From Polaromonas sp. YR568 (GTDB lineage Bacteria; Pseudomonadota; Gammaproteobacteria; Burkholderiales; Burkholderiaceae_C), in contig CAMCUN010000012.1 in NCBI GenBank assembly GCA_945878995.1, forward strand, positions 1-64,000: a DNA stretch of 64,000 bases. The letters run 5' to 3'. Shown here piece after piece: positions 53,098 to 61,485 of the stretch (position 1 is its first letter; each line of letters starts with the position of its first letter). The position numbers and the translations under genes are program-made. The notes under the pieces were generated by a model. The model saw nothing but the letters and a program-made list of their open reading frames with translations. It made no database searches and had not been told where the DNA came from.

Positions 53098-53646
53098 ATG
53101 CCCTCCATCCATGTTCTTGTGTTGTCCGGCTGGCAAGGCAGCAGCCCTGGCCATTGGCAAAGCCGTTGGGAGTTGCGCCATGGCTACCAGCGCGTGGAGC
53201 AGCACGACTGGCAGCGCCCGCTGCGCGGCGACTGGTCCATGCGCCTGGAAGAAACCCTGCTGAGCTTGCACGCCAGCCCAGGCTCTGCCGTGCTGGTGGC
53301 CCACAGCCTGGCTTGCCACTTGGTGGCGGCCTGGGCCGCGCATTCCAAGCAAACCCAGCTCGTCAAAGCGGCTTTGCTGGTGGCGCCCGCCGATGTGGAG
53401 CGCCAACAGTTGCGCGCCCAGCTGCCCAGCTGGTCGCCCTGGGCCAGTCAGCGCCTGCCGTTTCAAACGCGGCTGCTGGCCAGCCGAAACGATCCGTTTT
53501 GCAGTTCTGAGCGGGCCCAGCAGTTTGCCGCCGCCTGGGGCAGCGAATTCGTGGACATGGGCCCCGCGGGCCATGTGAACGCCGACAGCGGCCTGGGCGA
53601 CTGGCCTTGGGGCCACGCCCAGCTGCAAGCCCTGCTTCAAGATTGA
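53098..53646 (+). CDS. RBBP9/YdeN family alpha/beta hydrolase
   Basis: This 182-aa small serine hydrolase has LSGWQGSSPGHWQSRWE at the N-terminus, the nucleophile VAHSLACHL (Ser about 64) and a C-terminal GPAGHVNADSGLGDWPWG with the catalytic His. The family is common in Burkholderiales, of unknown physiological role. It is inserted between parA and parB, 27 bp from both, so it is probably co-transcribed with the partition genes. Confidence 0.92.
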   Translation: MPSIHVLVLSGWQGSSPGHWQSRWELRHGYQRVEQHDWQRPLRGDWSMRLEETLLSLHASPGSAVLVAHSLACHLVAAWAAHSKQTQLVKAALLVAPADVERQQLRAQLPSWSPWASQRLPFQTRLLASRNDPFCSSERAQQFAAAWGSEFVDMGPAGHVNADSGLGDWPWGHAQLQALLQD

Positions 53647-53672
53647 CCCCATTTCCCCCAAACACACACACC

Positions 53673-54611
53673 ATGGTCACCAAAAAACCCAAAGGCCTAG
53701 GACGCGGCCTGAGCGCCCTGCTGGGCCCCGCTGTGGTGGACGCACCCGCACCCGCCGACTTGCCGCCTGGCAGCAGCCCTGGCGTGCCCACTGCTCTCAA
53801 GCTGGACAACATGGTGGCCGGCCAGTACCAGCCGCGCACGCGCATGGACGAGGGCGCGCTTTACGAGCTGGCCGAGTCCATCAAGGCCCAGGGCATCATG
53901 TCGCCGATTTTGGTGCGCCAGCTCAGCAGCGGTGAGCACGCGGGCAAGTACGAGATCATTGCCGGCGAGCGGCGCTTTCGGGCGGCCAAGCTGGCGGGGC
54001 TGGACAGCGTGCCCGTGCTGGTGCGCGATGTGCCCGACGAGGCGGCCGCGGCCATGGCGCTGATTGAAAACATACAGCGCGAAGACCTCAACCCGCTGGA
54101 AGAAGCCCAAGGCCTGCAGCGCTTGGTCAAAGAGTTTGGCCATACGCACGAGGCCGCCGCGCAAGCCGTGGGCCGCTCGCGCAGCGCCGCCAGCAACTTG
54201 CTGCGCCTGCTCAACCTGGCCGAACCAGTGCAAGTGATGCTGATGGCCGGCGACATTGACATGGGCCACGCCCGCGCGCTGCTCAGCTTGGATCGCGGCA
54301 CCCAAATCACGGCGGCCAACCAAATCAGCGCCAAAAAAATGTCGGTGCGCGAGGCCGAGAGCTTGGTTAAAAAATTGGGCGCAGAGTTCTCGCTGCAGCC
54401 GCCCAAGGTCACCAAAGAAAAGTCGCGCGACGTGCGCCGCGTGGAAGAAGAACTCTCAGACCTGCTGATGGCCGAGGTCGAGGTGCGCATTAAAAAACAA
54501 GTCAAACGCCACGGCAAACGCGACGACGTGGGCGAAGTCACCATACAGTTCGGCTCGCTCGACGAGCTCAACGGGCTGATCGACAAACTGCGCGCCGCAG
54601 CGGGCGGCTAA
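53673..54611 (+). CDS. parB: chromosome partitioning protein ParB (Spo0J)
   Basis: This 312-aa CTP-dependent clamp has the conserved start KKPKGLGRGLSALLG, the CTP-binding ParB/Srx motif GEHAGKYEIIAGERRFRAAKLAG, the ENIQREDLNPLEEAQGLQRL block, and the helix-turn-helix with VGRSRSAASNLLRLLNL that reads parS. The start is ATG 53673; the longer frame from 53607 overlaps the hydrolase gene. Its parS sites lie 2.1-3.3 kb upstream. Confidence 0.97.
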   Translation: MVTKKPKGLGRGLSALLGPAVVDAPAPADLPPGSSPGVPTALKLDNMVAGQYQPRTRMDEGALYELAESIKAQGIMSPILVRQLSSGEHAGKYEIIAGERRFRAAKLAGLDSVPVLVRDVPDEAAAAMALIENIQREDLNPLEEAQGLQRLVKEFGHTHEAAAQAVGRSRSAASNLLRLLNLAEPVQVMLMAGDIDMGHARALLSLDRGTQITAANQISAKKMSVREAESLVKKLGAEFSLQPPKVTKEKSRDVRRVEEELSDLLMAEVEVRIKKQVKRHGKRDDVGEVTIQFGSLDELNGLIDKLRAAAGG

Positions 54612-54634
54612 AGCGGCAGCTCAGAAAAAACATT

Positions 54635-54699
54635 GACAGCAGGCTGGCTTCTACAAAAAACGAGTGGCTCCCTGTAGGAGCCGGCCTGCCGGCGATTCG
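54635..54699. repeat. inverted REP-like pair after parB
   Basis: A reverse unit (54635-54655, GACAGCAGGCTGGCTTCTACA) and a forward unit (54673-54693, TGTAGGAGCCGGCCTGCCGGC) can fold into a long hairpin with four mismatches. The REPIN-like pair lies 24 bp after the parB stop and may act as a transcription end. Confidence 0.75.
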
Positions 54700-54752
54700 T
54701 TGCAGGCCACCACCAGGCTTGGCCGCGTCACCAACGAGCGGCCAGCTGCAGC

Positions 54753-56174
54753 TCACAGCGTGAAAATCTTGCCTGGGTTCAGGATGTTGTGCGGGTCCAG
54801 CGCGCGCTTGAGCGTGCGCATCATCTCCACGGCCCCGTCGCCCGCCTCGTCCACCAAAAAGCCCATTTTGTGCAGCCCAATGCCGTGCTCGCCCGTGCAG
54901 GTGCCGCCCAGGCGCAAGGAGCGCTGGACCAGCAGTTCATTGAGTCCTTCGGCCACGCGGCGCTCTTCTGGGTTGTCAGGGTCTATCAGGTAGCCAAAGT
55001 GAAAGTTGCCGTCACCCACATGGCCCAGCAAAAAATAAGGAATGCCACTGGCTTTGACCTCGTCCACAGACTCCAGCATGGCATCGGCCAGGCGCGAGAT
55101 AGGCACGCAGGTATCGGTGGCAATGACGCGGCAGCCAGGGCGCGACTGCAGGGCCGCAAAGTAGGCGTTGTGGCGCGCCGTCCACAAGCGCGTGCGCTCC
55201 TCGGGCGTGCTGGCCCACTCAAAGGCCTGGCCACCTTCGCCGCTGGCGAGTTCTTGCACCATCTCGGCCTGCTCCTTCACACTGGCGGGCGAGCCGTGGA
55301 ATTCCATCAGCAGCAGCGGCTCTTCACGCAGCCCCAACTTGGCGTGCTGGTTCACCATGCGCACGGTGTTGCCGTCAATCAGCTCCACGCGCGCAATCGG
55401 AATGCCCAGCTGAATGATTTGAATGGTGGTGCGCACGGCCGCCGCAATGCTGGGAAAAGAGCACACCGCCGCCGAGATGGCCTCGGGCAGCGGGTAAAGG
55501 CGCAGCGTTACCTCGGTGATGATGCCCAGCGTGCCCTCGCTGCCCACCATCAGCCGCGTGAGGTCGTAGCCGGCCGAGGACTTGCGCGCCTTGGTGCCTG
55601 TGCGTATGACCTCGCCCGAGGCGGTGACCACCTCCAAGGCCAGCACGTTCTCGCGCATGGTGCCGTAGCGCACCGCGTTCGTGCCGCTGGCCCGCGTGGC
55701 ACACATGCCGCCCAGCGAGGCGTCGGCGCCCGGGTCAATCGGGAAAAACAAGCCCGTGTGCTTGATCTCTTCATTGAGCTGCTTGCGCGTCACGCCCGGC
55801 TGCAGCGTGACCAGCAGGTCGTCGTTGTCCACCGCCAGCACGCGATTCATGCGCGACAGGTCCAGGCTGATGCCGCCTTGCACCGCTAGCAAATGACCTT
55901 CGAGTGAGCTGCCCACGCCAAAAGGAATCACCGGCGTGCGGTGCTCGGCACACAGGCGCACCGCGTCTGACACGTCGGCCGTGCTTTGGGCAAACACCAC
56001 GGCCGCTGGCGGTGGCGCGGTGAACGAGGACTCATCGCGCCCATGCTGCTCGCGCACCACCAGCGCGGTTGAACACCGCTCACCAAAGCGCGCCTTGAGT
56101 GCATCCAACAAAGCCGCAGGTACTTCGCGAGGCTCAATGGCAGGCAACAGGTGAGCAGGCAGGGGAGCGTTCAT
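54753..56174 (-). CDS. FAD-linked oxidase (D-lactate dehydrogenase/GlcD-like)
   Basis: This 473-aa FAD_binding_4 plus FAD-oxidase_C protein has VIPFGVGSSLEGHLLAV for FAD binding near residue 95, DPGADASLGGMCATRASGTNAVRYGTM, the SGTCTGEHGIGLHKMGFL metal/His region and the ending LDPHNILNPGKIF. The family oxidises D-2-hydroxyacids such as D-lactate or glycolate. No glcE or glcF partner is adjacent, favouring the single-subunit D-lactate type. Confidence 0.92.
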   Translation of the reverse strand: MNAPLPAHLLPAIEPREVPAALLDALKARFGERCSTALVVREQHGRDESSFTAPPPAAVVFAQSTADVSDAVRLCAEHRTPVIPFGVGSSLEGHLLAVQGGISLDLSRMNRVLAVDNDDLLVTLQPGVTRKQLNEEIKHTGLFFPIDPGADASLGGMCATRASGTNAVRYGTMRENVLALEVVTASGEVIRTGTKARKSSAGYDLTRLMVGSEGTLGIITEVTLRLYPLPEAISAAVCSFPSIAAAVRTTIQIIQLGIPIARVELIDGNTVRMVNQHAKLGLREEPLLLMEFHGSPASVKEQAEMVQELASGEGGQAFEWASTPEERTRLWTARHNAYFAALQSRPGCRVIATDTCVPISRLADAMLESVDEVKASGIPYFLLGHVGDGNFHFGYLIDPDNPEERRVAEGLNELLVQRSLRLGGTCTGEHGIGLHKMGFLVDEAGDGAVEMMRTLKRALDPHNILNPGKIFTL

Positions 56175-56379
56175 GGCGGGTCCTTCAAGGGCATGGGACT
56201 TTTAGTTTACGTGGTGGCGGGTTGTGTGAGGTTGGGACAAGTGCGCATGCCTATCGCCGGCGCGCCCACGGCGCCAGCGCTGCTTAGTTAGGCGCTGAAC
56301 ATCTCGCCCAGGGGCTGAGTCCACGCCGGCCACTACACTGAAAGACTTTTTTTCACCTGGCCCCCGCGCCACCCAAACC

Positions 56380-56949
56380 ATGGCCAACCGCCTCACGCAA
56401 ATCGCCACCCGCACCGGAGACCAGGGCACCACCGGCCTGGGCGATAACACACGTGTCTCCAAAGACAGCTTGCGCGTGCATGCCATGGGCGACGTGGACG
56501 AGCTCAACTCCCACCTTGGGCTGTTGCTCTGCGAGGACATGCCAGGTGATGTGCGCGAGCGGCTGGTGGAGATTCAGCACCAGCTCTTTAACCTGGGCGG
56601 CGAGTTGTCCATTCCCGGTTTTGAATTGCTCAAAGACGAGGCTGTGCTCGAACTTGATCAGGCCCTGGAGCACTACAACGCGCAACTGCCGCGCTTGCAA
56701 GAGTTCATCTTGCCTGCGGGCACCCGCGCCGCCTCGCAGGCCCATGTGTGCCGCACCGTGGCCCGCCGAGCCGAGCGCGCCGTGGTGGCCTTGGGCCAAG
56801 CCGAGACCCTTCGCGATGCGCCACGCCAGTACCTCAACCGGCTGAGCGATTTGCTGTTTGTGCTGGCCCGCGTGCTCAACCGCATGAACGGTGGCGACGA
56901 CGTGTATTGGAAAAGCCAGCGCATGGCGCAAGCGGCGGCTCCCCTGTAG
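56380..56949 (+). CDS. cob(I)yrinic acid a,c-diamide adenosyltransferase (PduO-type)
   Basis: This 189-aa PduO-type ATP:corrinoid adenosyltransferase has the nucleotide-binding start TRTGDQGTTGLGDNTRVSKDS and the ILPAGTRAASQAHVCRTVARRAERAVV block with the conserved Arg pair, plus YLNRLSDLLFVLAR. It makes adenosylcobalamin. Its 5' region (56175-56379) has no recognisable B12-box, so cobalamin riboswitch control is not evident. Confidence 0.95.
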   Translation: MANRLTQIATRTGDQGTTGLGDNTRVSKDSLRVHAMGDVDELNSHLGLLLCEDMPGDVRERLVEIQHQLFNLGGELSIPGFELLKDEAVLELDQALEHYNAQLPRLQEFILPAGTRAASQAHVCRTVARRAERAVVALGQAETLRDAPRQYLNRLSDLLFVLARVLNRMNGGDDVYWKSQRMAQAAAPL

Positions 56950-57090
56950 GAGCCAGCCTGCTGGCGATTCTTGGCGTGAGGTGATGTCCTTTGCCCTGCA
57001 CGCATCGCTTGCAGGCAAGCGCCTCCAAAATACAAGCGGCTGTTCCCCTGTAGGAGCCAGCCTGCTGGCGATTCTTGGCGTGAGGTGATG
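56941..57090. repeat. REP-like repeats in a duplicated 46-bp block
   Basis: 56941-56986 and 57045-57090 are identical 46-bp copies with the forward GTAGGAGCCAGCCTGCTGGCGATTC unit. A reverse GCTTGCAGGCAAGCGCCTCC unit (about 57002-57030) lies between them. The block starts inside the last codons of the cobalamin adenosyltransferase gene. Confidence 0.85.
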
Positions 57091-57109
57091 CCCGTTGTCC
57101 GGCTTATGA

Positions 57110-57529
57110 CTAGGGGTGCAACACCGCCATGGTCAGCCGTGAGGTACAGACCCGCTTGCCAGCGTCGTCGTGCAAGTCTATTTGCCAAACCTGTGTGCTG
57201 CGGCCCAGATGCACGGCGCGGGCCACACCTGTGACCCAGCCTTCACTGACGCCGCGCAGGTGGTTGGCGTTGATGTCCAGGCCCACCACCTTGACGCCTT
57301 CGGGCACCGTAAATGCGGCGCCGCAGGAGCCCAGGGTTTCAGCCAGCACCACGGACACACCGCCATGCAAGAGGCCATAGGGCTGGCAGGTTTGGCGGTT
57401 GACTGGCACGCGCGCGCTCAGCCAGTCGTCGCCGACCTCTAAAAACTCAATGCCCAAGTGGCTCACTGCAGTGTTGGCCGTGGTGTGGCGCAGCAGGTCT
57501 GTGCTGATGGGTTGTTTCCAGATGGCCAT
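57110..57529 (-). CDS. hotdog-fold thioesterase (PaaI/EntH-like)
   Basis: This 139-aa protein begins MAIWKQPISTDLLRHTTANT and has the family segment MAxCQPYGLLHGGVSVVLAETLGS (about residues 45-70, with HGGVS), the active-site Glu in the helix and VGLDINANHLRGV. It probably hydrolyses small acyl- or aryl-CoA thioesters. It stands alone between repeat DNA and the unknown gene at 57609. Confidence 0.9.
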   Translation of the reverse strand: MAIWKQPISTDLLRHTTANTAVSHLGIEFLEVGDDWLSARVPVNRQTCQPYGLLHGGVSVVLAETLGSCGAAFTVPEGVKVVGLDINANHLRGVSEGWVTGVARAVHLGRSTQVWQIDLHDDAGKRVCTSRLTMAVLHP

Positions 57530-57608
57530 GTCAGTTGCACGAAGTAGGACTAGATCGCCAGACTATACGGCGTGACTTGGGTGCTTGAGCCTGGACTGGC
57601 TGCGCGGC

Positions 57609-58238
57609 TCACTGCACACCGGTGATGGCTTGGTAGGCCTTGAGGGTGTCAGGAGCCACCGAGGCCAGCACTTTTTGGTGCGGTGTTTGATGGCGCACCA
57701 GCAGCCTGGCCGAGGCCACCTGGCGGGATTTGCAAAACCAGTGGCAGCTGTGCTGCATGAGCATCAGCTCGGCCAGCATGGTGAAGGCTTTTTCAGAAGC
57801 CGGCAGCGCCGTGGCTTGCGCCGCTTGGCTGAGGGCTTGTGCATGCAGCGCCAACAGCCGGCGCATGTCAAAGCTGTGGCGCTCAAGCAAGCGGGGGAAC
57901 ACCGGCGCCAGCCACAGCAGCAAGGCAGACACCGGCCAGGCCGGCCGCATGACGCGGCTGTCGACCTCGCTGTCTTGGCTAAAGCGCTGCGCGAATTGGC
58001 TGAACTGCTCGCAGATTTTGCGCTCTGACGGCTCGAGCAAGGCCCAGATGGCTTGCCTGCGCTGCGCATCTTCCTCGCCAATGGCGCGCAAATAGCCTTC
58101 GCTGAGGGTCTCCATCAGTTTTTCAATGTCGTACTGCCGCAAATGCGTGGCCAAGCGGGCAATGCGGGCGCGCTCGGCGCGTGTCTTGAACATCAAGGCC
58201 AGTGCAAGGGCAACGGCGGCCACAAAAAAAAGATCCAT
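57609..58238 (-). CDS. conserved hypothetical protein with one N-terminal membrane segment
   Basis: This 209-aa protein starts MDLFFVAAVALALALMFKTRAERARIA, a single membrane anchor followed by a basic stretch, so the bulk should be cytoplasmic. The rest is helical, with an internal hydrophobic WPVSALLLWLAPVFPRLLERH and a QHSCHWFCKSR motif near the end. I do not recognise a family and no neighbour suggests a role. Confidence 0.8.
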   Translation of the reverse strand: MDLFFVAAVALALALMFKTRAERARIARLATHLRQYDIEKLMETLSEGYLRAIGEEDAQRRQAIWALLEPSERKICEQFSQFAQRFSQDSEVDSRVMRPAWPVSALLLWLAPVFPRLLERHSFDMRRLLALHAQALSQAAQATALPASEKAFTMLAELMLMQHSCHWFCKSRQVASARLLVRHQTPHQKVLASVAPDTLKAYQAITGVQ

Positions 58239-58335
58239 GAGGGAAAAAGCCGATGAAGGCCAACAAGCGCAGCCGCGCGGGATGAGGGTTAGTGCAGTGT
58301 AGTCAGTGGCTTCTGAAAAGGTGATGCTGTGGGCC

Positions 58336-59247
58336 TCAGCCCGCCGCCTTGCGGTTCATCAACGCCATGCCGGCAGCCACGGCGCCAATGGCCACCAGCA
58401 CGCCGGGTGTGACGGTCTCGTCCAGCCACCATGCGCCAAACAGCAGCGCGAACAAGGGCGTGAAAAACACAAAGCTGGACATGCGCGTGGCCGGGTAGCG
58501 GCCCAGCATCCACATCCAAATCAAAAAGCTTACGAACCCACCCACCGTGGCCTGCGCCAGCACCGAGCCCCAGGCAAAGGCCGAAGGCGGCCAGACCCAC
58601 ACCTCCCCCAGTGCCAGCGACAGCACAGGCAGCAGCACCGCGCTCACGCCCACTTGGTAAAAAAGCAGTTTCTCAGTCGAAATTTGCGCCAACTTGGAGC
58701 CGCGTATGACCAGTGTGGTCAGGCCCCAGAACATGCCCGCGGCCAGGCCGAGCAAGTCGCCTTGCAGGCTCTGGCCCTGGGCGGGGTCCAGGCCTTCACG
58801 GAGCGCAAAAACCACGGCAGCAAAGGCCAGTGCCAGGCCCAACCACTGCACACCGTGCAGTCGCTCGGCGGGAATTTTCAGGGGCAACAGCAGCGCCACC
58901 CAAAACGGCGCCGTGTACAAAAACACCGTCAGCCGGGAGGCGCTGGTGTGCTGCAGCCCCACGTAAATGCAGGCGAATTCACCGGCAAAAAACAGCCCAG
59001 CCAGCAGCCCGGCGCCCAGCGAGCCGTCGCGGCCCCACAGCGAAATGCCTTTGAGCAGGCACCACAGCAGCACCAAGAGCGTCGCTCCGCCCAGCCGCAA
59101 CCAGGCTTGGAACACCGCCGGCAACTCGGGCAAGGTGGCCTTGATCAGCACCTGCTGGCCGCCCCAGAGCAGGCAGCACAGCATGAGCAGGCTCACGGCC
59201 AGCAGGTCCAGATGGTTTTTGCGTTCAGGTGGGCTGGCAAGGGGCAT
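58336..59247 (-). CDS. DMT-superfamily (EamA) transporter
   Basis: This 303-aa permease has ten hydrophobic segments in two EamA repeats, with LLWGGQQVLIKATLPELPAVFQAWLRL in the first and FSAEFACIYVGLQHTSASR-like and YPATRMSSFVFFTPLFALLFG segments later. Substrate unknown; relatives export amino acids, nucleosides or drugs. The start is given as ATG 59247 (MPLASPP); an upstream ATG at 59285 is possible and neither has a clear Shine-Dalgarno. Confidence 0.87.
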   Translation of the reverse strand: MPLASPPERKNHLDLLAVSLLMLCCLLWGGQQVLIKATLPELPAVFQAWLRLGGATLLVLLWCLLKGISLWGRDGSLGAGLLAGLFFAGEFACIYVGLQHTSASRLTVFLYTAPFWVALLLPLKIPAERLHGVQWLGLALAFAAVVFALREGLDPAQGQSLQGDLLGLAAGMFWGLTTLVIRGSKLAQISTEKLLFYQVGVSAVLLPVLSLALGEVWVWPPSAFAWGSVLAQATVGGFVSFLIWMWMLGRYPATRMSSFVFFTPLFALLFGAWWLDETVTPGVLVAIGAVAAGMALMNRKAAG

Positions 59248-59299
59248 GGCCGCATGGTAGCTGCCGCCGCCGCGCTGTATGCTCATTGGCCGCGGCTGC

Positions 59300-59818
59300 T
59301 CAGAGCGGATGCTCGGTGTAGAACTTGCCGCCGTGAAACAGCAGGGGCGGCTCGCCCGGTCGGCTGGTGCAGCGCTCGACCTCACCCACAAAAATGACGT
59401 GGTCACCCTCTTGGTACTGGCTGCGGTTAAAGCACTCGAACACCGCCACGCAGCCCGGCAACACAGGCGCGCCACAGGCCCCTGGCTCGTGGGCCACGCC
59501 TGTCCAGCGCTGCTCTTGGGGGCCGGCAAAGCGCTCGGCCAGGGCTTGCTGGTCGGCGCCCAAAATGTTGATGGCGTAGTGGGAAGCCGGGGCCAACACA
59601 TTCATGGCGCTGGAGGCCAGCTTCAGGCTCCACAGCACCAGCGGTGGCTCTAGCGATACCGAGCTGAAGGAGTTGGCCGTCAGGCCCACCAACTCGCCAT
59701 GCACGCCGCGGGCGGTGATGATGGTCACGCCCGTGGCGAACAGGCTCAGGGCTTGGCGAAACTGCAATCGAGAAAATTCGGGCGGTGCGGCTTGATTAAG
59801 GAGGGAGGTGATGGGCAT
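59300..59818 (-). CDS. flavin reductase family protein
   Basis: This 172-aa DIM6/NTAB-type flavin reductase has GVTIITARGVHGELVGLTANSF and SLEPPLVLWSL for FMN binding and GDHVIFVGEVERC near the C-terminus. It is a paralogue of the reductase at 7794-8348. The start is ATG 59818 (MPITSLL), preceded by a purine-rich patch; the longer open frame runs through repeat DNA and is not real. No oxygenase partner is nearby. Confidence 0.92.
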   Translation of the reverse strand: MPITSLLNQAAPPEFSRLQFRQALSLFATGVTIITARGVHGELVGLTANSFSSVSLEPPLVLWSLKLASSAMNVLAPASHYAINILGADQQALAERFAGPQEQRWTGVAHEPGACGAPVLPGCVAVFECFNRSQYQEGDHVIFVGEVERCTSRPGEPPLLFHGGKFYTEHPL

Positions 59819-59894
59819 GTCGGTAACTGGAGGCAGCAGCTGCCATTGAAGTAGACATTGTCGGTGATCGTTGCCCAGCAGGCGCTTGCGCGAT

Positions 59895-60100
59895 GGAGAA
59901 GGCCTGCGCATGATGACAGGGCGGTGCCGCGCGATGCCCCCACCCCAGCCCTCCCCCAGAGGGGGAGGGAGGAAATCGGGGTCTGAGCAATGCGCCCTCG
60001 CGCTTTGGGGGAGAAGGCCTGCGCATGATGACAAGGCGGTGATGCGCGATGCCCCCACCCCAGCCCTCCCCCAGAGGGGGAGGGAGGAAATCGGGGTCTG
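59895..60100. repeat. duplicated 91-bp repeat with a GC palindrome
   Basis: 59895-59985 and 60010-60100 are near-identical 91-bp copies with a 115-bp period. Each contains CCCTCCCCC-AGA-GGGGGAGGG (59949-59969 in the first), a strong hairpin typical of dispersed betaproteobacterial repeats. The second copy ends 10 bp from the esterase relic and may have caused its truncation. Confidence 0.85.
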
Positions 60101-60110
60101 CGCTTGACAA

Positions 60111-60380
60111 ATGCGGTGTGACTTCAGTGGCTGCCCGACGCATGGCAGACAAAGCCGACGTCACGTCATTGGCCGCGCCCGTGGGCAGGCCTGAATGCGC
60201 GCCCAAGGCGCAGAACAGGTCGCGATAAAGCGCGGCCACCACGGCGGCCATGGCGCCGCCTGCTGACAGGCCTGCAATGTAGATGCGGTGGGGGTCTGCC
60301 CCTTGGGCTTGCGCTACCTCGCGCGTGAGTGCTGCAATCATGTCCGTCTCGCCCGCGCGGCCGTGGGACGGCTGGCTGCC
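60111..60380 (-). pseudogene. fragment of a PHB-depolymerase-family esterase
   Basis: The frame reads GETDMIAALTREVAQAQGAD then PHRIYIAGLSAGGAMAAVVA and ALGAHSGLPTGAANDVTSAL, matching the middle of PHB-depolymerase/esterase_PHB proteins, with the GLSAGG nucleophile box. There is no N-terminal domain upstream and no C-terminus; the open frame continues only into the duplicated repeat. The fragment is about 90 of the usual 300-400 residues and should be inactive. Confidence 0.75.
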
Positions 60381-60469
60381 CATGGACTCGAGCGCCTACA
60401 AGTGCGCTTGACCAGGACCGGTATGCCGCCAGGCGATGGACCGGGCGCATCGCGCGCCTGAGTCCATGG
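60380..60469. repeat. 90-bp segment flanked by imperfect 16-bp inverted repeats
   Basis: CCATGGACTCGAGCGC (60380-60395) and GCGCCTGAGTCCATGG (60454-60469) are inverted with one mismatch. The left arm coincides with the point where the esterase relic loses similarity. The segment could be a small mobile element; no target-site duplication is evident. The remaining stretch to 60687 shows nothing I can name. Confidence 0.45.
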
Positions 60470-60687
60470 CCAGCCGGCACGCTCAGCGCAAGCGCGTGTC
60501 CCGGCGTTCGGGCCTGAGGCACACTCATTGTTCACCGCTATGCTGCGCCCAATGGACCCCTGGGCGCAGGCCTGCAGGCGGGGACCAATCCTGAGCCAGC
60601 CCCTGGGTTGGCCTCGAAAGGCGAAAATAACACCATGTATCACTGCCCACCCCCATCCCATATCTATCGCCTTAGGCGAGTTGAGCC

Positions 60688-61485
60688 ATGAGGGTCGAGG
60701 CCAAGCCATGTGCTGCGCCTGACGGTGCCCAGCTGGCTGCGCTGCAAGAACGCGTGGCGCAGCTCGAGCAGTCACAGGCCGAGTTGGAGGCCTTTGCCCA
60801 TGCCGTGTCCCACGAGTTGCGAACACCACTGAGTGCGGCCAACAGTTTTTGCAGCCTGCTTCAAGAGGCCTTGGCCGCCCTGCCGGGTGAGCCTGCCCGC
60901 ATCAGCGCGCACTATGCCAGCCGAGTGCACATGGGCCTGCAGCACATGGGCCAATTGACCGAGGCCTTGGTCACGCTGGCCCGCGCCAGTCGGGCGTCCT
61001 TGCGCATGGAGGCCGTGGACCTGAGCCTCCTGGCGCGCGAGGTCATCGATGGCCTGCAATCTCGTGATCCTGGCCGCGAGTGCCAGTTTCAAGTTCAGCC
61101 TGGCTTGCAAGACTGGGGCGATCGCGCCTTGCTGCGCCAGGTGCTGGAAAACCTGCTGGGCAACGCCTGGAAGTTCAGCGTCAAACAAGCCTTGGTGAAC
61201 ATCGAGTTTGGGCGACAGCCCCCCCATGAAGGTGGTGCCTACTTTGTGCGTGACCGCGGCGTCGGCTTTGACATGGCCCAAGTCTCGCGTCTGTTCCAGA
61301 ACTTTCAGCGGCTGCACAGCGGTGCGGAATTTCCGGGCAGCGGCATCGGTTTGTCCTTGGTCAAACGCATTGTGGCCAGCCACGGTGGCGGGGTGCGCGC
61401 CCAGTCTTCACCCGGCCAAGGGGCCACCTTCTTTTTCACCTTGGGCGCCCTCCTTGAGGGCGCCCACCCAAAAGCCAAGCCATGA
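60688..61485 (+). CDS. membrane-free sensor histidine kinase
   Basis: This 265-aa kinase starts with a coiled coil (AALQERVAQLEQSQAELEAF), then HisKA with the H-box FAHAVSHELRTPLSA (His about 41), the N-box LENLLGNAWKFS, and the ATP-lid elements DRGVGFDM and GSGIGLSLVKRI. There is no sensor domain, transmembrane segment or response regulator partner, so it looks like the kinase half of a phytochrome-like or hybrid protein. It is coupled by ATGA overlap to a TetR gene, an unusual pairing. Confidence 0.9.
   Translation: MRVEAKPCAAPDGAQLAALQERVAQLEQSQAELEAFAHAVSHELRTPLSAANSFCSLLQEALAALPGEPARISAHYASRVHMGLQHMGQLTEALVTLARASRASLRMEAVDLSLLAREVIDGLQSRDPGRECQFQVQPGLQDWGDRALLRQVLENLLGNAWKFSVKQALVNIEFGRQPPHEGGAYFVRDRGVGFDMAQVSRLFQNFQRLHSGAEFPGSGIGLSLVKRIVASHGGGVRAQSSPGQGATFFFTLGALLEGAHPKAKP
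61443..61465 (+). other. perfect 10-bp hairpin at the kinase-TetR junction
   Basis: GGGCGCCCTC (61443-61452) and GAGGGCGCCC (61456-61465) pair around CTT inside the last codons of the kinase gene, 17 bp before the TetR ATG. It has no T-run, so it is more likely a translational or RNA-stability element than a terminator. Confidence 0.6.

Noticed and set aside
56175-56379. Cobalamin riboswitch upstream of the adenosyltransferase gene
   Set aside because: The leader contains no recognisable B12-box or conserved receptor core.
59819-60383. Full-length 195-aa protein on the minus strand
   Set aside because: Half of it is translation of the duplicated 91-bp repeat; only the esterase fragment is homologous to anything.
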